Shown: positions 8,454 through 17,738, counted from the stretch's first letter. The stretch: DNA of 49,185 bases from Bacteroidaceae bacterium (GCA_017534815.1 JAFXVS010000029.1:1-49185), one strand, 5' to 3'. Notes: generated by a model not told the origin, from the sequence alone. Translations and numbers: made by a program.

Positions 8454-9536
8454 ATGTCACTTATTAAATGTCCTGAGTGCGGCAACGAGATCAGCGATTT
8501 GGCCGCGTCATGTCCACAATGTGGATGCCCTATCAATTCCCAAACAGTGCCATCCCTCAAGCAGAAGCCAGCATCGTCGGCTCAGCAGCCGGCGCCCAAC
8601 GCTCCTGCCAAGAAGCGTGCGGGGGCGACGATTGCCATCGTGTCGGTGGCCATCCTCATCCTGGCAGGTGCGGCCGCGTGGTTCCTCTTCTTCCGTGGCG
8701 GTACTGATGACGATGAGCGCAGAGCCTACGACGCCATTATGCGGTATGAGAATGCCCATCAGCTCGATTCGCTCAGCGAGGCGCTCAATGATTATTTTGA
8801 CACCTACAACTCCGACGCCTACCACTATTCCCAACTGAAGGGGCTGCACGACCGCTTCTTCACCGAGCGTGCCGATTGGCAGGCCGCAGAGGGGATACTC
8901 TCCATAGAGTCCGTGCGTCATTTCCTCGACGTGCATCCCGATGGATTCTTCCTCAAGGACGCCAAGCAGAAACTCGATTCCCTGTCCTACAAGGATGCCA
9001 AGGAGGTCAACACTCGCGAGGCGTTTGAGCACTATCTCAGCCAGTTTCCCCAAGGCAAGTACACTGCCGAGGCGAGGAATTTGCTCTCCGACCTGGATAG
9101 CGAAGAACTGAGCGTAGAGGAGAAAGCGTCCGTGAAGGAAGCGCTGACAGCCCATTTCGACGCCCTCGGCGACAATGACAAGGAGGCCATCGCCTCCACT
9201 TTGGCCGACGAGATCAGTTCCTACATCGGCAAGTCCAATCCCGAGCTGGAGGACATTTACGCCTACATGACCAACATGCACTCCTCCGGCCGCATCATCG
9301 TCTTCATCGTGAAGAACCTCAACATCACCAAAGTCGATGCCGCCGGACGAACCATCTACAACGCCCAGTTCTCCCTCGACGAGGAGGCCTACAAGCGCGG
9401 TCATCACTCCGGACTCGACACCGAGGCTGGCGAACCGACGGAGAACACCGAGGAACCTGCCGAGGTCAAGCACTTCTCCGGCACCGCCGTGTTGAACAGC
9501 TCGATGAAAATAACATCATTAGTTTTGAGGAAGTAA
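8454..9536 (+). CDS. Zinc-ribbon single-pass membrane protein
   Basis: A 360-residue protein. A double-CxxC zinc ribbon opens it (CPEC at 6-9 and CPQC at 20-23), followed by a Pro/Ala/Gln-rich linker and one transmembrane helix (about residues 57-80). The rest is a roughly 280-residue mostly helical region that includes TPR- or tetratricopeptide-like Ala/Asp/Tyr helices (for example FEHYLSQFPQGKYTAEARN). The zinc ribbon would be cytoplasmic and the helical domain exported. The function is unknown. It diverges from the RsiV-like lipoprotein and ends in a bidirectional terminator. Confidence 0.75.
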   Translation: MSLIKCPECGNEISDLAASCPQCGCPINSQTVPSLKQKPASSAQQPAPNAPAKKRAGATIAIVSVAILILAGAAAWFLFFRGGTDDDERRAYDAIMRYENAHQLDSLSEALNDYFDTYNSDAYHYSQLKGLHDRFFTERADWQAAEGILSIESVRHFLDVHPDGFFLKDAKQKLDSLSYKDAKEVNTREAFEHYLSQFPQGKYTAEARNLLSDLDSEELSVEEKASVKEALTAHFDALGDNDKEAIASTLADEISSYIGKSNPELEDIYAYMTNMHSSGRIIVFIVKNLNITKVDAAGRTIYNAQFSLDEEAYKRGHHSGLDTEAGEPTENTEEPAEVKHFSGTAVLNSSMKITSLVLRK

Positions 9537-9577
9537 AAAGAAAGGGATGCATCAGCCGACGCATCCCTTTCTTTTTT
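9535..9577. terminator. Bidirectional terminator
   Basis: A 16-bp stem (9535-9550 with 9561-9576) has A/T runs on both flanks, so it can act on either strand. It separates two convergent genes and overlaps the stop of the zinc-ribbon gene. Confidence 0.88.
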
Positions 9578-9578
9578 A

Positions 9579-10166
9579 TCAGACCGCATCCTCGCTCGGA
9601 TCCACGTTCAGTCCCGGTCGGAGCGGCTCCGTTTCCAGGTTCTCAGCCTTCTTGATCGAGAAGGAACCGTCGGTGGCCACCTTCAGCTCAAGCGGGTAGG
9701 CCATGTTGTCCGACGTCTCGTCGGGGTCGCCCACGGTGAGGATGAAGTAGAAGGCGGAGCGGTCGTCAATCTTCATGTAGTTGTAGTTGACGCCCACCAC
9801 GGTGGAGGTCTTCAGGAAGTTGGCGGGCACATAGTCGCGGAAGTTGTTCTTGTAGAACGTCTTGCTGAACACCTTCGTGCTGTCGCGCGTGATGGTGACG
9901 GTGGCGCGGCTCTCGTGATACTCCAGTCCCTGCGTGTTGATGAGCACGGGCATCGAGTCCACGTGCTCGAACCGTAGCGAGTAATTGTAGCGTTTCCCGT
10001 TGATGCTGATGGTGTCGGCCAGCGTGTAGTCGCGCAGGGAGATGATGCCCGTCTTCGGATCCACATCCTCCACGATACGTTCCTGTACGGGTGGCTGCTT
10101 TTCCCCGTTGCAAGCCATCATCAGCATAGTGAGCAGTACGATGCCAGCGCATTTCATATTCTTCAT
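9579..10166 (-). CDS. Small lipoprotein, possibly DUF4738
   Basis: A 195-residue product with a lipoprotein signal (GIVLLTMLMMACNGE, Cys19). The mature part is predicted beta-rich, with repeated hydrophobic-polar strands (TISINGKRYNYSLRF, ATVTITRDSTKVFSKTF). It resembles the Bacteroidota DUF4738 lipoproteins from memory; I cannot confirm this. A -7 box lies 28 bases upstream and a palindrome array begins about 100 bases upstream. No function can be assigned. Confidence 0.75.
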   Translation of the reverse strand: MKNMKCAGIVLLTMLMMACNGEKQPPVQERIVEDVDPKTGIISLRDYTLADTISINGKRYNYSLRFEHVDSMPVLINTQGLEYHESRATVTITRDSTKVFSKTFYKNNFRDYVPANFLKTSTVVGVNYNYMKIDDRSAFYFILTVGDPDETSDNMAYPLELKVATDGSFSIKKAENLETEPLRPGLNVDPSEDAV

Positions 10167-10193
10167 TGGTCAGTCAGTTTTGGTTTACGGCGG

Positions 10194-10201
10194 CAAAGGT
10201 A
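10194..10201 (-). promoter_or_regulatory. -7 box for the small lipoprotein
   Basis: CAAAGGTA on the plus strand (TACCTTTG on the minus strand) sits 28 bases before the ATG at 10166. The -33 position is AT-rich without a clear TTTG. Confidence 0.5.
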
Positions 10202-10263
10202 CAAATAAGTGAGGGAAATACCAAATAAAAATGTATTTTCTTTTTTTTTTCCCCTCGACGGAC

Positions 10264-10400
10264 TTTTACAGCCTGTAAAAATCAGAGAAGGCCTCCTCGG
10301 CAAACTTTTACAAACTGTAAAAATCAGAAAAGACCCCCTTGGCCGACTTTTACAGCCTGTAAAAGAAAAAAAATAGGCTATTTGTTAAACTTTACACCTG
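10264..10400. repeat. 42-bp-period tandem array of TTTTACA-N3-TGTAAAA palindromes
   Basis: Three copies of TTTTACA-N3-TGTAAAA start at 10264, 10306 and 10348, exactly 42 bases apart. The segments between copies are also related (ATCAGAGAAGG versus ATCAGAAAAGA, then C/T-rich). A degenerate fourth copy (TTTACACCTG) begins about 10391. The array lies in the 324-base non-coding stretch 10167-10490, after the trmD stop and upstream of the minus-strand lipoprotein promoter. Nothing else in that stretch looks coding. A 14-base T run precedes the array. Confidence 0.85.
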
Positions 10401-10422
10401 TTTTTTATGTTTCCAAATGCAG

Positions 10423-10447
10423 GGCGGCACGCGAGATGCGCACAGCC
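10423..10447 (-). other. Stable hairpin in the trmD 3' region
   Basis: A 10-bp GC-rich stem with one mismatch and a 5-base loop lies 43 bases after the trmD stop. There is no T run after it on the minus strand, so it is not a clear intrinsic terminator; it may protect an mRNA 3' end. Confidence 0.5.
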
Positions 10448-10490
10448 TGGCCGTTTTGATGATTTTGAACCGTTTTTCAAGTTGGGTTGT

Positions 10491-11186
10491 TCAATTGAGC
10501 AGGTCGGGACGCAAGGCTTTTGTTCTTGCCAAGGCTTGTTCGTATTCCCACTCACGGATTTTGGCTTCGTGGCCAGAGAGGAGGATTTCGGGCACAGCCC
10601 AAGTCTCGTCGGGATTGCTGATGGGATGATACTCGGCAGGACGTGTATAGACGGGTGGCTCGAGCAGGTTGTCCTGAAAGGAGTCGGATAGGGCGCTCTC
10701 CACATCGCCTATCACGCCAGGGATGACACGCACGATGGAGTCTGCCATCACGGCTGCGGCCAGTTCTCCGCCTGTGAGCACGTAGTCGCCGATGCTGACC
10801 TCGCGGGTGATGAGGTGCTCACGGATGCGGTAGTCTATGCCCTTGTAGTGGCCGCAGATAATGATGATGTTTTCTTTCAATGAGAGTTCGTTAGCCATCG
10901 GTTGGTCGAACTTCTCTCCATCAGGAGCCGTGAAGATAATCTCATCATAATGGCGTTCTGCCTTCAGGGCTGAGATGCAGGCGTCGAGCGGTTGGCATTG
11001 AATGAGCATGCCGGCGGCCCCGCCAAAAGGATAGTCATCCACACGGCGATGCTTATCGGCTGTGTAGTCGCGCAGGTTGTGCACATGAATCTCTGCCAGT
11101 CCTTTCTTCTGGGCGCGTCCAAGAATGCTCTCTTGGGTGAATGGCTCTATCAGTTCGGGCAGAACCGTGATGATGTCTATTCTCAT
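10491..11186 (-). CDS. trmD: tRNA (guanine(37)-N1)-methyltransferase
   Basis: A 231-residue SPOUT methyltransferase that makes m1G37 to prevent +1 frameshifting. The knot motifs are visible: GHYKGIDYR and [31 protein letters not shown] and [12 protein letters not shown] are the typical N-terminal features, and YTRPAEY is the C-terminal signature. It is the last gene of the glmS-carA-carB-trmD run and starts 33 bases after carB. Confidence 0.95.
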   Translation of the reverse strand: MRIDIITVLPELIEPFTQESILGRAQKKGLAEIHVHNLRDYTADKHRRVDDYPFGGAAGMLIQCQPLDACISALKAERHYDEIIFTAPDGEKFDQPMANELSLKENIIIICGHYKGIDYRIREHLITREVSIGDYVLTGGELAAAVMADSIVRVIPGVIGDVESALSDSFQDNLLEPPVYTRPAEYHPISNPDETWAVPEILLSGHEAKIREWEYEQALARTKALRPDLLN

Positions 11187-11219
11187 GTAAGATGTGAAAT
11201 GTTATGTGTACAATGTGAA

Positions 11220-14200
11220 TCAGAACTCGCTCCAAGCCTTGATTTCGATGTCATCGAGCGTCTTGTTGCAGAAGGCATCGATGAATGCAGAGGCCAGTCG
11301 GGAGTTGGTGATGAGGGGAATGTTGAGGTCGATGGCGGCACGACGAATCTTGTAGCCGTTGGTCAGTTCACCCACGGAGAGGTTCTTGGGTACATTCACC
11401 ACCATGTCTATCTCGTGGTTGTGGAGCAGGTCGAGCGCCTGAGGCTGCTGACCCTCTTCGCTTGGCCAATGGACAAGGGTGTTTTCGATGCCGTTTTCCT
11501 GCAGATAGCGAGATGTGCCTCCTGTGGCATAGAGCTGGTAGCCATGCTGGATGAGTTGCTGGGCAGCTCGAAGCATGTCGGCCTTCTGCTTGCCTGGGCC
11601 CGTTGAGAGCAGGACACCCTTCTTGGGAATGCGGTGACCGACGGAGAGCATGGCGCAGAGTAGGGCAGAGGCGGTGTCGTCGCCGATGCAACCCACTTCG
11701 CCAGTCGATGCCATATCGACACCCAGCACGGGGTCGGCTTTTTGCAGGCGGTTGAAGGAAAACTGCGATGCCTTGATGCCCACGTAGTCGAGGTCGAAGA
11801 GGTTCTTCTCTGGACGTTCGAAGGGCAGACCCAGCATAATCTTTGTGGCCAACTCGATGAGGTTCAGTTTCAGCACTTTCGACACGAATGGGAATGAACG
11901 TGAGGCTCGCAGGTTGCACTCGATGACACGCAGGTGGTTCTGCTCAGCTAGGAACTGGATATTGAATGGTCCAGAGATGTTCAGTTCCTTGGCAATCTTT
12001 CGAGAGACTTTCTTGATCTGACGGACGGTCTCCACGTAAATCTTCTGTGGTGGGAACTGGATGGTGGCATCGCCTGAATGTACGCCAGCGAACTCGATGT
12101 GCTCGCTGATGGCGTAAGCGATGATTTCACCATCCTTGGCCACAGCGTCCATCTCAATCTCCTTGTTGTGCTCATGGAATTTGCTGACAACAACAGGATG
12201 TTTCTTGCTGATGTTGGCAGCCAATTGGAGGAAACGCTCCAACTCGTCCTGGTTGGAACATACGTTCATGGCTGCACCGCTGAGCACGTAGGAAGGACGC
12301 ACCAATACAGGGAACCCGACTTTCTCGATGAACTGGTTGATGTCATCCATAGATGTGAGTGCAGCCCATGCTGGCTGGTCAACCCCAATGCGGTCACACA
12401 TGGCAGAGAACTTGTCGCGGTCTTCGGCATTGTCGATGCTCTTGGCAGAGGTGCCGAGGATGGGCACACGCTCGTTGTCAAGACGCATGGCCAGGTTGTT
12501 CGGAATCTGTCCACCTGTAGAGACGATGACGCCATGCGGATTCTCCAGTTCGATAATATCCATGACGCGTTCGAAGGTCAGCTCATCGAAATAGAGACGG
12601 TCGCACATATCATAATCAGTAGAAACGGTCTCAGGGTTGTAGTTAATCATCACAGAACGGTAACCGTTCTTTCTGATGGTATTAAGTGCCTGAACGCCAC
12701 ACCAATCGAACTCAACACTTGAGCCAATTCGATAAGCGCCCGAACCGAGCACGATGATGGAGTTGCGGTCGTTCTCGTAGGTGATGTCGTGGGCTGTACT
12801 GTTGGTTGCGGCAGAGTCGCAATGAACGGAACCACAGCCTTGATAAGTCAGATAGAGGTAGTTGGTCTGTGCTGGGTATTCAGCAGCCAGGGTGTCTATT
12901 TGCTTCACTACTGGGAGGATGCCCATCTGTTTGCGGAGTTCGCGTACCAATTTCGTGGCAATCTCTGCGTCGATGAGTGCTTCCAGACCAACGGCACGGG
13001 ATATCTGAAAATCTGTGAAGCCTTGTACCTTAGCGCGACGCATGAGATCGGCATCCACATGTTGGATGGCTCCCTTCTGCTGCAACTCAACGTAGGTGTT
13101 GAGGATGTTCTGCAACTTGTAGAGAAACCACTTGTCAATTTTGGTGAGGTCGTGAATCTGGTCGATGGTATAGCCCATGTGCAGCGCTTTCTCAACCACC
13201 AATATGCGTTTGTCTGTCGGAGCTTTGAGGGATGCTTCCACGTCTTCAATCTGCAATTCCTTGTTGCCGACAAAGCCGTGCAATCCTTGTCCAATCATGC
13301 GAAGACCTTTCTGAATGGCTTCCTCGAAGGTGCGGCCAATCGCCATCACTTCGCCGACGGATTTCATGGAGGAACCTAATTCGCGGTCAACACCACGGAA
13401 CTTACCCAAGTCCCAACGAGGAATCTTGCAGACTACATAGTCAAGGGCTGGCTCAAAGAAGGCTGATGTGGTCTTCGTGACAGAGTTCTTCAGGTCGAAG
13501 AGCCCGTATCCTAATCCAAGTTTTGCTGCAACAAATGCCAGAGGATAGCCTGTCGCCTTTGATGCCAAAGCCGAAGAACGGGAGAGTCGGGCATTCACCT
13601 CAATCACACGGTAGTCTTCGCTTTCAGGGTCGAAAGCATATTGCACGTTACACTCGCCAACGATGCCGATGTGACGAATAATCTTGATGGCGAGGGCACG
13701 GAGTTTGTGGTATTCGCTGTTGGTGAGTGTCTGAGATGGAGCAATAACGATGGACTCACCTGTGTGAATGCCGAGTGGGTCGAAATTCTCCATGTTGCAG
13801 ACTGTGATGCAGTTGTCAAAGCGGTCGCGCACCACTTCATACTCAATCTCTTTCCATCCCTTCAAAGACTTCTCCACCAACACTTGTGGGGAGAACGAGA
13901 AGGCTTTCTCAGCCAATTTGTTCAGCTCTTCTTCTGTGTCGCAGAAACCAGAGCCCAGTCCACCAAGTGCGTATGCTGCACGGATGATGACGGGGTAGCC
14001 AAGGTCTGCTGCAGCCTTTCGTGCCTCGTCAATAGTCTCGCAGGCATGGCTCTTGATGGTCTTTACCTCAATCTCGTCCAACTTCTTGACAAAGAGTTCA
14101 CGGTCTTCTGTATCGATGATTGCTTGGACAGGCGTGCCCAAGACCTTCACATTATATTTCTCAAGAATCTTTTGCTGATAGAGTGCTACACCACAATTCA

Positions 14201-14483
14201 ATGCCGTCTGTCCGCCAAATGCCAAGAGAATGCCCTGTGGTTTTTCTTTCTGAATCACTTTCTCCACAAAGAACGGCGTGACAGGCAAGAAATAAATCTT
14301 GTCAGCAACTCCCTCTGAGGTTTGTACGGTGGCGATGTTGGGGTTGATGAGCACGGTCTCGATGCCCTCTTCTTTCAGCGCTTTCAGTGCTTGGCTGCCC
14401 GAATAGTCAAATTCTCCAGCCTCACCAATCTTTAAGGCTCCTGAGCCTAAGAGAAGAACTTTCTTTATATTTGAAACCATCAT
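11220..14483 (-). CDS. carB: Carbamoyl-phosphate synthase large subunit
   Basis: A 1087-residue CarB, the expected size. It holds two homologous ATP-grasp halves: bicarbonate phosphorylation in the N-terminal half, starting KKVLLLGSGALKIGEAGEFDYS, and carbamate phosphorylation in the second half, restarting at NSIIVLGSGAYRIGSSVEFDW. The C-terminal MGS-like allosteric domain follows from about residue 945 (KKGVLLSTGPGKQKADMLR). It supplies carbamoyl phosphate for arginine and pyrimidines with CarA, whose gene ends 12 bases upstream. Two ATGs in a row open the frame. Confidence 0.97.
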   Translation of the reverse strand: MMVSNIKKVLLLGSGALKIGEAGEFDYSGSQALKALKEEGIETVLINPNIATVQTSEGVADKIYFLPVTPFFVEKVIQKEKPQGILLAFGGQTALNCGVALYQQKILEKYNVKVLGTPVQAIIDTEDRELFVKKLDEIEVKTIKSHACETIDEARKAAADLGYPVIIRAAYALGGLGSGFCDTEEELNKLAEKAFSFSPQVLVEKSLKGWKEIEYEVVRDRFDNCITVCNMENFDPLGIHTGESIVIAPSQTLTNSEYHKLRALAIKIIRHIGIVGECNVQYAFDPESEDYRVIEVNARLSRSSALASKATGYPLAFVAAKLGLGYGLFDLKNSVTKTTSAFFEPALDYVVCKIPRWDLGKFRGVDRELGSSMKSVGEVMAIGRTFEEAIQKGLRMIGQGLHGFVGNKELQIEDVEASLKAPTDKRILVVEKALHMGYTIDQIHDLTKIDKWFLYKLQNILNTYVELQQKGAIQHVDADLMRRAKVQGFTDFQISRAVGLEALIDAEIATKLVRELRKQMGILPVVKQIDTLAAEYPAQTNYLYLTYQGCGSVHCDSAATNSTAHDITYENDRNSIIVLGSGAYRIGSSVEFDWCGVQALNTIRKNGYRSVMINYNPETVSTDYDMCDRLYFDELTFERVMDIIELENPHGVIVSTGGQIPNNLAMRLDNERVPILGTSAKSIDNAEDRDKFSAMCDRIGVDQPAWAALTSMDDINQFIEKVGFPVLVRPSYVLSGAAMNVCSNQDELERFLQLAANISKKHPVVVSKFHEHNKEIEMDAVAKDGEIIAYAISEHIEFAGVHSGDATIQFPPQKIYVETVRQIKKVSRKIAKELNISGPFNIQFLAEQNHLRVIECNLRASRSFPFVSKVLKLNLIELATKIMLGLPFERPEKNLFDLDYVGIKASQFSFNRLQKADPVLGVDMASTGEVGCIGDDTASALLCAMLSVGHRIPKKGVLLSTGPGKQKADMLRAAQQLIQHGYQLYATGGTSRYLQENGIENTLVHWPSEEGQQPQALDLLHNHEIDMVVNVPKNLSVGELTNGYKIRRAAIDLNIPLITNSRLASAFIDAFCNKTLDDIEIKAWSEF

Positions 14484-14495
14484 AGTCTTTGAGTC

Positions 14496-15596
14496 TTAAA
14501 GGAGTTTCACAAAATCATCAAAAAGGAATTCCGTATCAACTGGTCCACTGGCCGCTTCTGGATGGAACTGGGCTGAGAACCAAGGATACTGTTTGTGACG
14601 GATGCCCTCATTGGAACCATCATTCATGTTGATGAAGAGAGGCTCCCAATTATGAGGAAGGGTAGTGCCGTCCACCGCATAACCGTGGTTCTGTGAAGTG
14701 ATGAAGCATCGGTTCGTACCCACCTGTTGCACGGGCTGGTTGTGGGAGCGGTGACCGTATTTCAGTTTGTAGATGGTGGCACCCGCAGCCTTGGAAAGTA
14801 GTTGGTTGCCCATGCAGATACCCATGCAAGGACGGACATTGCCACCATTCTTTGCTTTCTCCTTCTCAGAGGTCAAGAACTGCTTAATGTGTTTCACTGT
14901 CTCTACAGCAGTGTCAGGGTCGCCAGGTCCATTGGCCAAGAAAAGTCCATCGAACTCAAGCGTGTTGAAATCGTAGTCCCAAGGCACACGAATCACTTCA
15001 ACGCCACGTTTCAGCAAACAACGAATGATGTTGTTTTTTACACCACAATCGACCAGAACAACTTTTTTGCTTGCACCTTCACCATAGCGGGAAACTTCTT
15101 TGCAAGACACTTTAGCAATATAGTTCACACCCTCATATTGAGCGGTAGGGATATTGTTAGGTTCATCATCGAAAAGAATCTTACCCATCATCACTCCCTG
15201 TTCGCGCAGCACCTTGGTGAGTTGGCGTGTGTCAATGCCTGTAATGCCAGGAACCTGTTCCCGTTTCAGCCAATCTGCAAGGCTTTCCTTTGCATTCCAG
15301 TGTGAATATTCTGTGCTGTAGTCGCTGACGATGATGGCTTCGGCGTGAATATTTTCGCTTTCCATGAATGTGGCGATGCTATTAGGCTCGATACTGAATG
15401 GCGGCACACCATAGTTGCCGACAAGAGGGTAGGTGAGCACCATCATCTGACCTGCATAAGAAGGATCGGTCAGACTCTCTGGATAGCCCATCATGGCTGT
15501 ATTGAAGACCACCTCACCTGCCACAGGTTTCTCGTAGCCAAAAGACTTGCCATGGAAAGCAGTGCCGTCTTCTAATAGAAGTGTTACGTTTCTCAT
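14496..15596 (-). CDS. carA: Carbamoyl-phosphate synthase small subunit
   Basis: A 366-residue glutamine amidotransferase subunit that feeds ammonia to CarB. The N-terminal CarA domain is followed by a class I amidotransferase domain with nucleophile Cys261 (GICMGNQLL), His345 and Glu347 (AQFHPEAA). The motif reads CMGNQ rather than the frequent CLGHQ, but the catalytic residues are kept. It lies 15 bases after glmS. Confidence 0.96.
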   Translation of the reverse strand: MRNVTLLLEDGTAFHGKSFGYEKPVAGEVVFNTAMMGYPESLTDPSYAGQMMVLTYPLVGNYGVPPFSIEPNSIATFMESENIHAEAIIVSDYSTEYSHWNAKESLADWLKREQVPGITGIDTRQLTKVLREQGVMMGKILFDDEPNNIPTAQYEGVNYIAKVSCKEVSRYGEGASKKVVLVDCGVKNNIIRCLLKRGVEVIRVPWDYDFNTLEFDGLFLANGPGDPDTAVETVKHIKQFLTSEKEKAKNGGNVRPCMGICMGNQLLSKAAGATIYKLKYGHRSHNQPVQQVGTNRCFITSQNHGYAVDGTTLPHNWEPLFINMNDGSNEGIRHKQYPWFSAQFHPEAASGPVDTEFLFDDFVKLL

Positions 15597-15611
15597 TGAT
15601 GTGTTTGTTTT

Positions 15612-17456
15612 TTATTCTACTGTCACAGATTTTGCCAGGTTACGTGGCTGATCCACATCCTTGCCCTTTGCCACAGCGATGTAATAGGCGAGCATCTGGA
15701 GAGGAATGGATGCCAAGAGGGGTTCGAGGCATTCTTCTGTAGGTGGCAGCTCAATGACTGCATCAGCCATCTTGCGGATGGTTTCGTCGCCTTCACTTAC
15801 AATAGCGATGACGCGTGCCTTTCTGGCTTTGATTTCTTGAATGTTGCTGACCACCTTCTCGTAAAGCACATTACGTGTGGCCACCACCACCACAGGCATC
15901 TCATCGTCAATCAGGGCGATAGGCCCGTGTTTCATCTCAGCAGCAGGATAGCCTTCTGCATGGATGTATGAGATTTCTTTGAGCTTCAATGCACCTTCCA
16001 ATGCTACAGGATAGTTGTAACCACGACCTAAATAGAGGAAGTTGTGTGCATAGGTGAAGACACGGCTGATATCCTTGATGGCATCGCCCTGCTTCAGCAG
16101 TTGTTCCATCTTCTCTGGTATCTCATTTAAGGCTGTCAGCACTTTTGAGTAGCGTACATTGTCAATCGTTCCTCTTTCTTTGCCTAAAGCCAATGCCAAC
16201 ATCGTGAGTACTGTCACCTGACCAGTAAATGCTTTAGTGGAGGCCACACCAATTTCGGGTCCTACGTGAATGTATGAACCTGTATTGGTGGCACGTGGAA
16301 TGCTTGAACCAATGGCGTTGCAAATACCATAGATGAACGCCCCCTTGCTCTTTGCCAATTCAATGGCAGCCAAGGTGTCGGCTGTCTCACCAGACTGACT
16401 GATAGCAATCACAACATCCTGTTCATTGATGACGGGTTTGCTGTAACGGAACTCACTGGCATACTCCACTTCAACGGGGATTTGGCAGAAATCTTCGAGC
16501 AATTGTTTTCCAATCAGACCAGCATGCCAAGAGGTGCCACAAGCTACGATGATGATACGTCGTGGATTGATGAGGTACTTTCTGTTATCGATGATGGCAG
16601 ACAACACTACGTTGTTTGCCTCTACATTCACACGTCCTCGCATGCAGTCTTTTAGACAATCGGGCTGTTCAAAAATTTCCTTCAACATGAAGTGTGGAAA
16701 TCCGCCTTTCTCAATCTGTGCCAAATTAAGATCCACTTTGGTCACTTCGTGCTCCATCTTCTCATTGTTGAAGTCAACAACTTCCACTTCCTTGCCACGA
16801 CGGATTACAGCGATGTCTTTGTCATCCAAATAGATGACCTTGTCTGTGTATTCAATGATGGGGCTTGCATCAGAACCAAGGAAAAACTCTTCCTCGCCGA
16901 TGCCCACCACCAATGGACTACTTTTACGAGCCGCAATGATTTGGTCTGGGTCGTTCTTGTCGAGAATCGCGATGGCATAGGCACCAATCACAGAACGTAA
17001 GGCAATGCGTACAGCTGTTAAGAGATCAACATTCTTCTTCGTGCGTACATATTCTATTAATTGTACCAGCACTTCCGTGTCCGTATTGCTCTTGAAAGCA
17101 ATACCATGCTCTTGCAACTGCTTCTTCAGTACAGCATAGTTCTCGATGATTCCATTGTGGATGATGGCCAGATTGCCCGTATAAGAAATGTGTGGGTGAG
17201 CATTGGTGGAATTGGGCTCTCCATGCGTCGCCCAACGAGTGTGGGCGATACCGACGGTTCCTGTGGTGTCCTTATCCGAAGCGAAAGTCTCCAAATCCGC
17301 CACCTTTCCCTTGGTCTTATATACTCTTAAATCTCCATTCTCAGTCAGAAGAGCCACTCCTGCACTGTCATAACCTCTGTATTCCAATCGCTTAAGTCCC
17401 TTGATCAAAACAGGGTAGGCGCTGCGTTTGCCTAAATATCCAACAATTCCACACAT
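15612..17456 (-). CDS. glmS: Glutamine-fructose-6-phosphate aminotransferase
   Basis: A 614-residue GlmS making glucosamine-6-phosphate for peptidoglycan and lipopolysaccharide. The class II amidotransferase nucleophile is Cys2 (MCGIVGYLGKR). Two SIS sugar-isomerase domains follow (ACGTSWHAGL and the YLGRGYNYPVALEGALKLKE region), and the end carries the conserved LAKSVTVE. It heads a minus-strand run with carA, carB and trmD. The -7 box CAAAGGTA lies 24 bases upstream. Confidence 0.97.
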   Translation of the reverse strand: MCGIVGYLGKRSAYPVLIKGLKRLEYRGYDSAGVALLTENGDLRVYKTKGKVADLETFASDKDTTGTVGIAHTRWATHGEPNSTNAHPHISYTGNLAIIHNGIIENYAVLKKQLQEHGIAFKSNTDTEVLVQLIEYVRTKKNVDLLTAVRIALRSVIGAYAIAILDKNDPDQIIAARKSSPLVVGIGEEEFFLGSDASPIIEYTDKVIYLDDKDIAVIRRGKEVEVVDFNNEKMEHEVTKVDLNLAQIEKGGFPHFMLKEIFEQPDCLKDCMRGRVNVEANNVVLSAIIDNRKYLINPRRIIIVACGTSWHAGLIGKQLLEDFCQIPVEVEYASEFRYSKPVINEQDVVIAISQSGETADTLAAIELAKSKGAFIYGICNAIGSSIPRATNTGSYIHVGPEIGVASTKAFTGQVTVLTMLALALGKERGTIDNVRYSKVLTALNEIPEKMEQLLKQGDAIKDISRVFTYAHNFLYLGRGYNYPVALEGALKLKEISYIHAEGYPAAEMKHGPIALIDDEMPVVVVATRNVLYEKVVSNIQEIKARKARVIAIVSEGDETIRKMADAVIELPPTEECLEPLLASIPLQMLAYYIAVAKGKDVDQPRNLAKSVTVE

Positions 17457-17479
17457 AATAGCATTTCATTTTGTTTGTG

Positions 17480-17487
17480 CAAAGGTA
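17480..17487 (-). promoter_or_regulatory. -7 box for glmS-carA-carB-trmD
   Basis: CAAAGGTA on the plus strand reads TACCTTTG on the minus strand, 24 bases before the glmS ATG. No good -33 TTTG is visible. It is the only likely promoter for the four-gene run. Confidence 0.55.
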
Positions 17488-17605
17488 AGGATTTATTTTC
17501 TTTTTATCATCTTTTTCTCCGTATTTTTTTACATTTGAAAGTGAAAAGATGATTTTTTGTGACTAAATGTCACGAAGGAGATGTTTTTGTTCGCACTTTA
17601 TTGCA

Positions 17606-17645
17606 TAAAAAAGGGCTACCCCTTTTCTCGCGAAAAAGAATAGCC
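17606..17645 (-). terminator. Terminator downstream of galE
   Basis: On the minus strand, GGCTATTCTTTTTC pairs with GAAAAGGGGTAGCC (14 pairs including G-U) around a GCGA tetraloop and is followed by C and six Ts. It lies about 100 bases after the galE stop and before the glmS promoter. Confidence 0.85.
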
Positions 17646-17679
17646 ACAACACAAACACAAAATAAAACACGACAAACGA

Positions 17680-17738
17680 TTCTGGTACTCGACCAGAACG
17701 TTGTTCTGGTACGTATAGGGGTGTGCTAGTTCCTATAC
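17680..17738 (-). other. Hairpin-rich galE 3' region with alternative pairings
   Basis: On the minus strand a 7-bp hairpin (arms 17713-17719 and 17732-17738) is followed by ACCAGAA, TTCTGGT and ACCAGAA (plus-strand positions 17704-17710, 17692-17698, 17680-17686). The middle segment can pair with either neighbour. The whole stretch 17457-17746 (290 bases) holds these hairpins, the terminator and the glmS promoter, and no ORF. Confidence 0.6.

Noticed and set aside
10264-10364. A CRISPR array
   Set aside because: Units are 42 bases apart with related, not unique, spacers, and there are no cas genes.
10407-11606. Plus-strand frames opposite trmD and the carB end
   Set aside because: Shadows of well-supported minus-strand genes.
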